IMG/VR virus record: IMGVR_UViG_3300031857_015110 | Coordinates: 1-51,623 of that record | Source of the DNA: a virus | Direction: 5' to 3' (one strand) | Length of the DNA stretch: 51,623 nt | Shown here: positions 31,256 through 37,479 of the stretch, in pieces | Layout: every line of letters starts with the position of its first letter | Position numbering within the stretch: the first letter of the stretch is position 1 | The notes under the pieces: model-generated | What the model was told of the DNA's origin: nothing | The model's database searches: none | Seen by the model: only the letters and a program-made list of their open reading frames with translations | Position numbers and translations under genes: made by a program

Positions 31256-32155
31256 TCAGAATCCCATCTTGCTGGCGCAGTCCGGGCCAAGACCAGCGGC
31301 TCGGGAATCCTCATCGGTCAGGTGACGGTGGCACCGGCCACAGCGACCGATCTCACGTCCGTAGGCGGCGAGAGCACCGGGGATGTCCTCGGTCACGGCG
31401 AGGCGCTCCAGCACCTTGACGGCTTGTTCGATGTCAAGGCTTTCATCGATGTGGCCGCCGATAATGCGGTAGGTGAGGATGCGACCGGAAACACGAACGA
31501 CCCGGAAGAAATCGAGGTCGTTCGAACCAGTCACGTTGGCGATGGCGATGTGCACGTCAGGCTTCGACTGGCCGATGACACCGGCACGATTGAACAGGTC
31601 GATCGACAGGGCACGAACGTCGGCACGAGCGGCCTGACGAGCCTCTTCAAGGGCCTGACGCTCTGCCTGCTCGGCAGCGACTCGGGCACGAGCCTCTTCA
31701 CGCTCGGCAGCGAGAGCGGCCTCACGGTCGGCGGGATCGATCTCGGCACATGCCTTGCAGATCGTGAGCCACGAACCGTTGACGAGGAGAGCGTGACCGG
31801 CACCAGCATCGACACGCTCGGAGCACACGTTGCAGCCCTTGGCGAAGCGGTTCGAAATCACCTTCTCGGCATTGAACGAAGCGAGGCCGACGGGGAGCGC
31901 CACAGCGGTGAACGGCTTGAGCATCGGATTGATCTTCTTGAGGAGAGCGTCGATGGCCTTCGAAGCATCGCGAGATTCGATGAGCGCCGAACCGTCACGG
32001 ACGGCCTTCATGGCAGCGGCGATCTCAGGGGTGAGCGCTTCGGTCACAGCGGCGAGCACGTCGGCAGCGCCCTTCTCAGCGGCTGCTGCAAGGCCAGCCT
32101 CGGTCTCAGCGAGGAGCGAGGAGAGGAAGTTGATCTGCTTCGTTGATGCGGACAT
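31256..32155 (-). CDS. Phage protein with C-terminal DUF6011-like zinc motif
   Basis: This 299-residue protein starts MSASTKQINFLSSLLAE. An Ala/Glu/Arg coiled coil lies in the middle, with CNVC and CKAC Cys pairs near 107 and 134. The C-terminus (YGREIGRCGRCHRHLTDEDS, then GLGPDCASKMG) matches a DUF6011-type Cys motif common in actinophages. It probably binds nucleic acid. GGAGG precedes the ATG. Its leader and promoter resemble those of the three neighbouring single-gene units. Confidence 0.78.
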   Translation of the reverse strand: MSASTKQINFLSSLLAETEAGLAAAAEKGAADVLAAVTEALTPEIAAAMKAVRDGSALIESRDASKAIDALLKKINPMLKPFTAVALPVGLASFNAEKVISNRFAKGCNVCSERVDAGAGHALLVNGSWLTICKACAEIDPADREAALAAEREEARARVAAEQAERQALEEARQAARADVRALSIDLFNRAGVIGQSKPDVHIAIANVTGSNDLDFFRVVRVSGRILTYRIIGGHIDESLDIEQAVKVLERLAVTEDIPGALAAYGREIGRCGRCHRHLTDEDSRAAGLGPDCASKMGF

Positions 32156-32191
32156 GGCGTGACCTCCGTGGTCGGTGTGGGTAGGTCACCG

Positions 32192-32220
32192 ATATTGGCA
32201 TACCGGTGTGACAGTCGCAA
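32192..32220 (-). promoter_or_regulatory. Promoter of the DUF6011-like gene
   Basis: TTGCGA (32215-32220) and CAATAT (32192-32197) on the minus strand are 17 nt apart, with TGC before the -10. ACCTACCCACACCG follows in the leader. Confidence 0.6.
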
Positions 32221-32224
32221 GTAT

Positions 32225-32244
32225 CCCGATCGATATCGATCGGG
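32225..32244. repeat. 20-bp perfect palindrome
   Basis: CCCGATCGATATCGATCGGG is fully self-complementary. It lies between a terminator and the promoter of the DUF6011-like gene and could be an operator. Confidence 0.75.
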
Positions 32245-32255
32245 CCTGAGAACGA

Positions 32256-32283
32256 GAAGAGCCACCCCGGAGGGTGGCTCTTC
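32256..32283 (-). terminator. Terminator after the 129-residue gene
   Basis: GAAGAGCCACCC (32256-32267) pairs with GGGTGGCTCTTC (32272-32283) around CGGA. Confidence 0.78.
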
Positions 32284-32305
32284 ATGCGCCTCGGTTGGCG
32301 ATGGA

Positions 32306-32695
32306 TCAGTCGGTGGCGACCCCCGATGCCGTGGAGAGCGAACGAAGTACCGGAAGAGAGACCTCGTGGACGACGTGTTCGGATGAGAGCGAGACGTTCC
32401 CAACGGAGAGGCTGTTCGACGTGAACGGGAAGTCGGGCCAGTCGTGATTCACGACGGCGTACTTCACACGCTGCGAAAGCAGGCCCTTGAACGATCCGTC
32501 CCGGTAATACTCGGCGCTCAGTTGAACGACCTCCACGCCGTTGAACGTGATGGAGACGGTGGTTCCGGTCTCGTCCAAGATGGCTCCGATGGCCGGGACT
32601 GCGCTTCGGCGTTCCTTCCATTCCTTGACCTCGTCGCTGCCGTAGAACTCAAGGTCGGCATTGAACTGGGCGATGGTTCCGATTGATTCTGACAT
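32306..32695 (-). CDS. Hypothetical early-region protein
   Basis: This 129-residue protein has GGAGG upstream of the ATG. It looks like a small alpha/beta domain (TTVSITFNGVEVVQLSAEYY, then QRVKYAVVNHDWPDFPF). No family was recognised. It is a single-gene unit with its own promoter, conserved leader and terminator, the same architecture as the helicase gene. Confidence 0.7.
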   Translation of the reverse strand: MSESIGTIAQFNADLEFYGSDEVKEWKERRSAVPAIGAILDETGTTVSITFNGVEVVQLSAEYYRDGSFKGLLSQRVKYAVVNHDWPDFPFTSNSLSVGNVSLSSEHVVHEVSLPVLRSLSTASGVATD

Positions 32696-32730
32696 GGTGA
32701 CCTCCGTAGGTCGGTAGTGGGTAGGTCTCC

Positions 32731-32760
32731 ATTAAGCGCACAGCCTCAAGAGCAATGCAA
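32731..32760 (-). promoter_or_regulatory. Promoter of the 129-residue gene
   Basis: TTGCAT (32755-32760) and CTTAAT (32731-32736) on the minus strand are 18 nt apart. TGTGCGCTTAATG also occurs in the promoter of the CobT-like gene. Confidence 0.6.
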
Positions 32761-32827
32761 GTCATTCGTTCCCTTGCGCTCGGTCGAAGTACGTCGAACA
32801 GGGCCTTCTCAGGGCCATGGGGCACGG

Positions 32828-32908
32828 AAGTGCCAATTCATCCGTAGAACCTGTTTATTGGACTTTCGAACATGTGCCTGTTCAAAAAAGTCATATAAGT
32901 AGGCACTT
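32828..32908 (-). repeat. S element copy 2 (hairpin-forming)
   Basis: AAGTGCC (32828-32834) and GGCACTT (32902-32908) form the outer stem, GACTTT (32861-32866) and AAAGTC (32887-32892) an inner stem, and GAACA/TGTTC (32868-32872, 32879-32883) a third. The minus-strand reading LYDFFEQAHVRKSNKQVLR resembles copy 1 with mostly conservative changes. Confidence 0.65.
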
Positions 32909-32924
32909 TTCTGTCGAATTCCAT

Positions 32925-32967
32925 CGAATAAAGGATTTCGCTCCGTTGCGTTCTAAGGGCCTGAGAC
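32925..32967 (-). repeat. R' element copy 2 (inverted R-like)
   Basis: On the minus strand GTCTCAGGCCCTTAG leads to GCAACGGAGCGAAATCCTTT, an inverted R-like copy with ACG in place of ATG, directly joined to S copy 2. Confidence 0.55.
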
Positions 32968-32990
32968 CCCGAAGTGGGGGGTTTGTCTCA
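32962..32990 (-). terminator. Possible terminator of the 33.07-36.0 kb operon
   Basis: TGAGAC (32962-32967) and GTCTCA (32985-32990) flank an inner CCC/GGG stem with a bulge on one side. It is weak but in the right place. Confidence 0.35.
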
Positions 32991-33000
32991 TTCAGGGGTG

Positions 33001-33051
33001 CGAGACGCTCTCAGGGCCATATAGGGGGCAATGAGACGAAATCCTTGATAT
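33001..33051 (+). repeat. R element copy 4
   Basis: CGAGACGCTCTCAGGGCC, ATATAGGGGGCAATG, then AGACGAAATCCTTGATAT; almost the same as copy 3. It encodes the same five-codon frame. Confidence 0.75.
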
Positions 33052-33069
33052 GGGGCGATATCGACAATT

Positions 33070-33399
33070 TCAGGACCAATCGACCTGTCCGAAGAGAGCC
33101 ACCTGAAGAATCTCGTCAGCCTCCTCGGGATCGAACGGGTGGTCGTTTCGACCGAAGAACCGGCCACGAACGTAGGACCGGAGACCCTTCGACAGACCCA
33201 TGCCATGACCGTCGCTGAGCACGATGGTGAGCAGACCTTCGACCACGAGCGTGCTGTCGATGGCGTATTCGATTCCGTCGTCGTCCTCATCGACCGTGAC
33301 CGTCGGTACCGGCGCTCCGGGGATCGACGTGGACCAATGACCGATGGCCGGGAGGCCGACGGTGAGCACCTCGGTCACCATCTCCTCAAGCGTGCTCAC
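33070..33399 (-). CDS. Hypothetical acidic protein
   Basis: This 109-residue protein starts at a GTG with GAGGAG upstream, overlapping the previous gene by 14 nt. It has an acidic segment (TVDEDDDGIEYAID) and a Gly/Arg-rich stretch (LSKGLRSYVRGRFFGRN). It is the last gene of a ten-gene operon. No family was recognised. Confidence 0.65.
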   Translation of the reverse strand: MSTLEEMVTEVLTVGLPAIGHWSTSIPGAPVPTVTVDEDDDGIEYAIDSTLVVEGLLTIVLSDGHGMGLSKGLRSYVRGRFFGRNDHPFDPEEADEILQVALFGQVDWS

Positions 33400-33808
33400 A
33401 GCATCTCCTCACGAGGTCGTTGATGAGTATCTCTATGCACGATCCGATCGCTTCGTAGCCGCTGTCATCGGTCCCCTCATCGACGGCGAGATCACCATCG
33501 GGAGAGCACACGCTGATCCAGTAGTGAGTTGAGTACTCGTCCGGCTCCTCGCGATCACGAGACGTGAACGTGCACTTCTCTTCGCTGGAGACGGTGATGT
33601 CGTACCCAGCGGTATCGATCAGGAGTTTGGGATCGTCACGGCTCGTGCCCAAGAGGGCGAGCACGCTGTCGTCGGTATCGATAATCCATCGTTCCAATAG
33701 CCAGTCACGAAGGGTGACGGTGCCATCGAAGTCACAAGCGTGCTCGGCCAATTCGTCAGCGACCTCCTTGTGATCCTCGGCAGCCGGGAACATCTCCAAG
33801 AACCTCAC
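33386..33808 (-). CDS. Hypothetical protein of the small-gene operon
   Basis: This 140-residue protein has a GTG start that overlaps the stop of the small membrane-protein gene (GTGA). It is acidic, with a helical first half (HKEVADELAEHACDF) and an alpha/beta second half (THYWISVCSPDG, then IGSCIEILINDLVRRCC). Six cysteines are spread out without a clear zinc pattern. No family was recognised. Confidence 0.65.
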   Translation of the reverse strand: MRFLEMFPAAEDHKEVADELAEHACDFDGTVTLRDWLLERWIIDTDDSVLALLGTSRDDPKLLIDTAGYDITVSSEEKCTFTSRDREEPDEYSTHYWISVCSPDGDLAVDEGTDDSGYEAIGSCIEILINDLVRRCCEHA

Positions 33809-33969
33809 GGCGTGCCTTGCATCTCAGTCGGAGCGATGTGCTGGTTCAGGTTCGGATCGTTGTAGTAATCGGCCACAGCGCTGCACCGATGGAGCACCAG
33901 CAGTGCGAATAGAAGTATCGATATCACTATGGCGATATCAGTCAGGCGTTGTTTCAGTCTCGGATTCAC
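33805..33969 (-). CDS. Small single-span membrane protein
   Basis: This protein has 54 residues with a GTG start. The start overlaps the upstream stop by 4 bp and its own stop overlaps the next GTG, so it fits the operon's coupling pattern exactly; TTGGAGT lies upstream. A basic N-terminus (NPRLKQRL) precedes a hydrophobic span (IAIVISILLFALLVL, about 13-27), then a Cys and a polar tail. It could modify the host membrane or exclude other phages. No homologue was recognised. Confidence 0.65.
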   Translation of the reverse strand: MNPRLKQRLTDIAIVISILLFALLVLHRCSAVADYYNDPNLNQHIAPTEMQGTP

Positions 33970-34211
33970 TCCAAGCCTCCAATCTCGTCCTCACGCAGCA
34001 CCGCTGCGATGAGCGCTTTGATGATGACGACGGCCATCTTCTTGCCGCTGCCATCAGGACCATTGAATTCGATGGTGTTATCCCCCCACTCCAAGGCCAG
34101 CAGAGCGTCTCCAAGGCGTACAGAGGGTGCTCCAAGGACATGAGTAGATGCTTCCAAGACCCTTGTGTGTTCCAAGGGCATCCAGTCATGGAAACTAGCG
34201 AGGGCCTGCAT
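33966..34211 (-). CDS. Small hypothetical protein
   Basis: This 81-residue protein starts at the ATG at 34211, which overlaps the upstream stop by one base (TGATG). It has a beta-rich core with RLGDALLALEWGDNTIEF followed by a helix (KKMAVVIIKALIAAVL). No family was recognised. It couples the MSMEG_6728-like gene to the membrane-protein gene. Confidence 0.65.
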   Translation of the reverse strand: MQALASFHDWMPLEHTRVLEASTHVLGAPSVRLGDALLALEWGDNTIEFNGPDGSGKKMAVVIIKALIAAVLREDEIGGLE

Positions 34212-34636
34212 CACGCCACCGGCCAAACGTAGGGAAGGTCGTCGGGAACGTCGGACCACAGGAGTCCGTAGTGCTCGGGAGCCTTGCGAATCAGGTTGCT
34301 TCGATGGCTGAGGTGAAACGATTCGTCTCCAAGCCACACGGGATCGCCACCACCCCACGAGTGACGGTTGTCGTCAGCAAGCAGGGCGATCTTCTCCATG
34401 CAGGTGTCCTTGTAGCCACGCTTCTTCCATTCGATGCACATGGCGAAGGTGTACTGGACGAGAGCCATCTCGTGGCCTCGCCACATCTTGGTAGCGGGGT
34501 GATTGACCCAGCCCTTGGTGTCGCCGTTGAGCGCTCGGAGAATCTGAAGGCCCTCCACACGCTGCTTTCCAAGGCGTTGACGATCTAACGCTTGGGCACT
34601 TTCCATGAACGATGGGTATGGCAGGAACGTCTGCAT
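34211..34636 (-). CDS. MSMEG_6728-like prot (pyrimidine-dimer glycosylase-related family)
   Basis: This 141-residue protein starts MQTFLPYPSF and continues with SAQALDRQRLGKQRVEGLQI, WVNHPATKMWRGHE and KKRGYKDTCMEKI. These features define the actinobacterial and actinophage MSMEG_6728 family, annotated as related to T4 endonuclease V, which removes UV-induced pyrimidine dimers. Its activity is not established. The ATG overlaps the upstream stop by one base. It may repair or screen phage DNA. Confidence 0.8.
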   Translation of the reverse strand: MQTFLPYPSFMESAQALDRQRLGKQRVEGLQILRALNGDTKGWVNHPATKMWRGHEMALVQYTFAMCIEWKKRGYKDTCMEKIALLADDNRHSWGGGDPVWLGDESFHLSHRSNLIRKAPEHYGLLWSDVPDDLPYVWPVA

Positions 34637-34860
34637 CAGGCGCTCGCTTCAAGGATTCCAAAGGCGGCTTGAGCCATGGCTTCGATGGCTCCAAGCACCT
34701 CATCGACAGGAGTCAGTTCGGCAACGAGTGAGTCAAGGACACCGTCGTACATGTCCCGTTGGTCGTCGGTCATCGTGCCTGCGGTCATCGCTTCCATGGC
34801 CTCACGCATCCAGCCGATGTACGCATCAAGGATGTTGTCGTATGGGTTCTCGTACTTCAT
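34636..34860 (-). CDS. Small helical hypothetical protein
   Basis: This 74-residue protein is acidic and helical (YIGWMREAMEAMTAGTM, then YDGVLDSLVAELTPVDEVL). The ATG overlaps the upstream stop (ATGA). It is part of the tightly coupled small-gene operon. No family was recognised. Confidence 0.65.
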   Translation of the reverse strand: MKYENPYDNILDAYIGWMREAMEAMTAGTMTDDQRDMYDGVLDSLVAELTPVDEVLGAIEAMAQAAFGILEASA

Positions 34861-35162
34861 TGGAAGTAGTCCTCCGGTAGGTCAGCAAGTACAGATTGGT
34901 CAGAGAGATTCCTAGCATGTGCAGCAAAGTCCTGCGACTCCACCCACAACAGGGCCGCTTCGTATGTGTGGAATGCCATCCAGTTACCTTCGTCGCCGTT
35001 GTCATCGATCATCACGGCGTGATACGGAAGTTCAAGTTCGTCCTGAGGCTTGTTGTAGGTGACTGAACCGCCCAAGGAGAAGCCGTCGTAGTGCCACTCC
35101 TTGATCTCCTCCCACGATTTCCAGCGTGGTGGCTTGTTGTCGTTGTTGTAGACGGTGATCAT
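34857..35162 (-). CDS. Hypothetical protein
   Basis: This protein has 101 residues from the ATG at 35162, which overlaps the upstream stop (ATGA). It has a beta-rich fold (MITVYNNDNKPPRWKSWEE, then LPYHAVMIDDNGDEGNWMA) with an aromatic helix. No family was recognised. The longer in-frame extension is not used because it would overlap the upstream gene fully. Confidence 0.65.
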   Translation of the reverse strand: MITVYNNDNKPPRWKSWEEIKEWHYDGFSLGGSVTYNKPQDELELPYHAVMIDDNGDEGNWMAFHTYEAALLWVESQDFAAHARNLSDQSVLADLPEDYFQ

Positions 35163-35356
35163 CGGATTCCTTCCATCTTGAGTCGTTCTTCGGTTTCGTC
35201 CCAATCGGGACCGGGCTGCACATCTTCGTCTGCACACTCGGGGCAGAAGTACATCGACTGCTGTCCGTAGCGTGGGTCTTCGGTGTATTTCTCAACGACG
35301 GCGATATCGATATCGATATCAGCGTTGCATGCTTCGCATTCGATTAGTTCGATCAT
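35159..35356 (-). CDS. Small zinc-ribbon protein
   Basis: This protein has 65 residues from the ATG at 35356, with GGAGGTG upstream. CEAC near residue 8 and CPEC near 41 form a Cys4 zinc ribbon. DIDIDIAV between them is encoded by a GATATCGATATC-type run. The ATG overlaps the stop of the upstream gene (ATGA). It may regulate transcription or be structural. Confidence 0.68.
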   Translation of the reverse strand: MIELIECEACNADIDIDIAVVEKYTEDPRYGQQSMYFCPECADEDVQPGPDWDETEERLKMEGIR

Positions 35357-35634
35357 GCCGACACCTCCTGCGCTGCTGACTCGGCAGCAACCTCGTTGTC
35401 GTACTCTGCTTGTTCCCAACGTGCTCGTGCTTCAAGCACGAGTTGTTCGGCCCAGCGCTTGGCTTCGGCAACGGTGCCACCGGAGGACAGACCAAGGGTG
35501 GTGTAGCCACCGGGCACACGGTGCTGGAGGTGCCACCAGTTACCCTGAGCCTTGTCCTTGAAGAACAGTGCCTTGTAATCGTCGCTGACGTATCGGTTGC
35601 CAGCCTTGTGGAATCGGACTCGTTGAACGGCCAT
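35353..35634 (-). CDS. Small hypothetical protein
   Basis: This 93-residue protein starts at the ATG at 35634, with GGAGGTC upstream. It has a beta-rich core (RVRFHKAGNRYVSDDYKAL, then FKDKAQGNWWHLQHR) and a long C-terminal helix (VAEAKRWAEQLVLEARARW). No family was recognised. Confidence 0.65.
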   Translation of the reverse strand: MAVQRVRFHKAGNRYVSDDYKALFFKDKAQGNWWHLQHRVPGGYTTLGLSSGGTVAEAKRWAEQLVLEARARWEQAEYDNEVAAESAAQEVSA

Positions 35635-35636
35635 GA

Positions 35637-36008
35637 TCAGACCTCCTTGATGGTGACGACGGTGGTGGGCTTGGCGATGACGACCTTGGCGATGACCTTG
35701 GCCGGGAAGCGAGCAGCGAGCACGCTCCACGCCTTGGTGTCGATCTTGCGGACGGTGACTGCTTCGAAGTCTTCCTCTGCGAGGAGTTCGGCAGCGGCAT
35801 CGACGTTGAAGTCCTTGCGAGCCTGAACGGTGATGGTGGCTCGGAAGCCGTCGGCCTCCAGCACGCCCTCTTCGGGGCAAGCCTTGAGGAGAGCAGCCTT
35901 GGCCTCGGCGGCGATGGCAGCGGCCTCGTCTGCTGCGGCCTTGGCCTCAGCGAAAGCGACGAGGAGAGCGGTGCGGCGCTCCGTTGCGTTGATGGTGGAT
36001 GCTGACAT
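35637..36008 (-). CDS. Ala-rich coiled-coil protein, first gene of the small-gene operon
   Basis: This 123-residue protein starts at the ATG at 36008, with AGGAGGA upstream. An Ala/Glu helix covers about residues 8-45, followed by an alpha/beta domain with DGFRATITVQARKDF and FEAVTVRKIDTKAW. The end is Val/Lys-rich. No family was recognised. Its promoter is at 36046-36074; nine more genes follow on the same transcript. Confidence 0.68.
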   Translation of the reverse strand: MSASTINATERRTALLVAFAEAKAAADEAAAIAAEAKAALLKACPEEGVLEADGFRATITVQARKDFNVDAAAELLAEEDFEAVTVRKIDTKAWSVLAARFPAKVIAKVVIAKPTTVVTIKEV

Positions 36009-36045
36009 GGTGTCCTCCTGATGGACTGGATTGGTCGATGCACAT

Positions 36046-36074
36046 GTTTTACCAGCCCTGTGTGACAGACGCAA
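36046..36074 (-). promoter_or_regulatory. Promoter of the ten-gene operon
   Basis: TTGCGT (36069-36074) and TAAAAC (36046-36051) on the minus strand are 17 nt apart. GACTTGCGTCTGTCACAC also precedes the DUF6011-like gene with one mismatch. Confidence 0.5.
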
Positions 36075-36122
36075 GTCTTTCCTTTCCTTGCACCTTCCTT
36101 CCCATACTCAGGGCCTCAGGAG

Positions 36123-36136
36123 TACGATCTCCGGCC
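36123..36136 (+). promoter_or_regulatory. Leaderless-type promoter
   Basis: TACGAT (36123-36128) lies 8 nt before the ATG at 36137, with no Shine-Dalgarno sequence. Confidence 0.4.
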
Positions 36137-36325
36137 ATGGCTAAAGGTAAGAAGAGCAGCGGCTCGCATGCCAACGAGCGCTCCCGCATTAACCCTCTGA
36201 CGGGTGAGCGAGAGAAGGTCGGTGGCACGAAGGCCGGTCGGAAGAGGAACCGTCTCTCATGGGGCGATCCACTTCGAACTCACGACCGCCCTAAGAAGCG
36301 TGTGTCGGTCTCAGACGGAGAATGA
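36137..36325 (+). CDS. Small basic protein
   Basis: This 62-residue protein is strongly basic (KGKKSSGSHANERSR, then TKAGRKRNRL) and probably disordered; it could bind nucleic acid. It lies alone on the plus strand, with a leaderless -10 and a perfect terminator right after its stop. Function unknown. Confidence 0.6.
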   Translation: MAKGKKSSGSHANERSRINPLTGEREKVGGTKAGRKRNRLSWGDPLRTHDRPKKRVSVSDGE

Positions 36326-36357
36326 GAAAGGGCCACCCCTTCGGGGGTGGCCCTTTC
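36326..36357. terminator. Bidirectional terminator with UUCG tetraloop
   Basis: GAAAGGGCCACCCC (36326-36339) pairs with GGGGTGGCCCTTTC (36344-36357) around TTCG. It serves the plus-strand gene and the convergent WhiB unit. Confidence 0.85.
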
Positions 36358-36359
36358 AG

Positions 36360-36638
36360 TTACAGCCGTCCTCTTCGATCACGATCTGTAGTTCCGTACC
36401 ACACTCCATGTCGTTGCATTGCGGCAGGCATCAGAGACCAATCCTCCCTGCACTCTTTCTGCACTCGGCATGTATCGCATATCGATTTGGCTGCAACGTA
36501 TCCCATCGGATTCGATTGCTTCGGGAAGAACGTCTCCGCTCCGTGCCCTTTGCATGCTGCTTGATCTCTCCACTCAGACTGTCGTGCGATTACCACATCA
36601 GCGATGAGATCGAAGATGTCCGATGCTCTGTCCTTCAC
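36360..36638 (-). CDS. WhiB-family transcriptional regulator
   Basis: This 92-residue protein starts at a GTG overlapping the upstream stop. It has the WhiB layout: WRDQAACKG (Cys29), FFP, CDTCRVQKEC (Cys54, Cys57, Cys63) and GVWYG (78-82), then an Arg-rich tail. The four Cys bind a [4Fe-4S] cluster; WhiB proteins act with the main sigma factor. The usual GVWGG turn is GVWYG here. Phage WhiB proteins can repress host whiB genes and block superinfection, and the protein points to an actinobacterial host. Confidence 0.88.
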   Translation of the reverse strand: MKDRASDIFDLIADVVIARQSEWRDQAACKGHGAETFFPKQSNPMGYVAAKSICDTCRVQKECREDWSLMPAAMQRHGVWYGTTDRDRRGRL

Positions 36639-36955
36639 TTGTCCTCCGGTGTCCTAGTCAACTCTTCGACAATTCCGAACAGCGCCTCTGCGGTGTCCTC
36701 TTCATCCCAACCAAGTGCCTGACAGTCGTCCCACACTTGCTTCACCTTTCGCCACATTTCGGCCTTACTGGCCGACTCGGGACGGGAGGCTTTCACAGGA
36801 TACTGGTACGGCAGTTCTTCTTGCGTACGACTCCTACCGCCTGCGGAAGAGATGACTTTCTTCACGGCTTTCTTCTTCGGAGTTGGGTGGTATTCGGACC
36901 ACGGGTCCTTCTTGTCAACGATGTACTGCTGATATGGATTCTCATACTCGGCCAT
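36635..36955 (-). CDS. Hypothetical protein upstream of WhiB
   Basis: This 106-residue protein has GGAGGTG before the ATG. The N-terminus is polar and disordered (SEYHPTPKKKAVKK). The C-terminal half is a helical segment (KAEMWRKVKQVWDDCQALGW) like small phage DNA-associated proteins. Its stop overlaps the WhiB GTG start. No family was recognised. Confidence 0.65.
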   Translation of the reverse strand: MAEYENPYQQYIVDKKDPWSEYHPTPKKKAVKKVISSAGGRSRTQEELPYQYPVKASRPESASKAEMWRKVKQVWDDCQALGWDEEDTAEALFGIVEELTRTPEDK

Positions 36956-36971
36956 ATAGCACCTCCAGCGG

Positions 36972-36983
36972 TATCATTGGTGT
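36972..36983 (+). promoter_or_regulatory. Leaderless-type promoter
   Basis: TATCAT (36972-36977) ends 6 nt before the ATG at 36984, inside the divergent gap with the 106-residue gene. Confidence 0.5.
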
Positions 36984-37208
36984 ATGTCTGAACAGAAGCG
37001 TGGTTCTCGTAAGCCTGCTCCGAAGAGCCTTGCGAAGAACAAGAAGAAGGAAGAACACAAGGAAGCCATCCGGTACGTTCGTGGTGGAGCCATCTGCGAC
37101 CCGGACGAGAAGGGCGCTCGCCTGATCCGTGGATCGGGCAATCCTGCTGTCTGTCGGGCTACTCCGGGCAAGGACCCTCGTCCTCGCTACCGGGCTGCTG
37201 GCTCCTGA
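36984..37208 (+). CDS. Small basic protein
   Basis: This 74-residue protein is Lys/Arg-rich (RKPAPKSLAKNKKKEE), with IRYVRGGAICDPDEKGARLI and a basic Pro-rich tail. It may bind nucleic acid. It converges on the next minus-strand gene with a 1-bp gap. No family was recognised. Confidence 0.6.
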   Translation: MSEQKRGSRKPAPKSLAKNKKKEEHKEAIRYVRGGAICDPDEKGARLIRGSGNPAVCRATPGKDPRPRYRAAGS

Positions 37209-37209
37209 G

Positions 37210-37479
37210 TCAGAACGGCTCCTCGTTGAGATCGACCTTGTAGAGACGGGTCACGAACACCTCGTGCTGAGTCACGGTGTTGTCATCAGCAGTCAGGTAC
37301 ATGAACTTCACAGCCTTGCGAGCCTCTGCTCGGCAAGCGTCGTACGCAGCCTCGTGAGCCATCGTGACGCACACCTGACAGGTCTCGTCGCAGGAGATCA
37401 GCGTGAGTTCGTACCCGCACGAGTCGTGATCAAGGATGGTGAGGGAGGGCCGAAGCCCTCCCTCTGTGGTGGCGCTCAT
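37210..37479 (-). CDS. Small Cys-containing protein coupled to the MoxR-like ATPase
   Basis: This 89-residue protein starts at an ATG overlapping the ATPase stop (TGATG). It has CDETCQVC and a few other Cys, and reads as a small alpha/beta domain (YELTLISCDETCQVC, then AVKFMYLTADDNTV). Both this protein and the ATPase end in EPF. It may be a partner or adaptor of the ATPase. Confidence 0.65.
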   Translation of the reverse strand: MSATTEGGLRPSLTILDHDSCGYELTLISCDETCQVCVTMAHEAAYDACRAEARKAVKFMYLTADDNTVTQHEVFVTRLYKVDLNEEPF

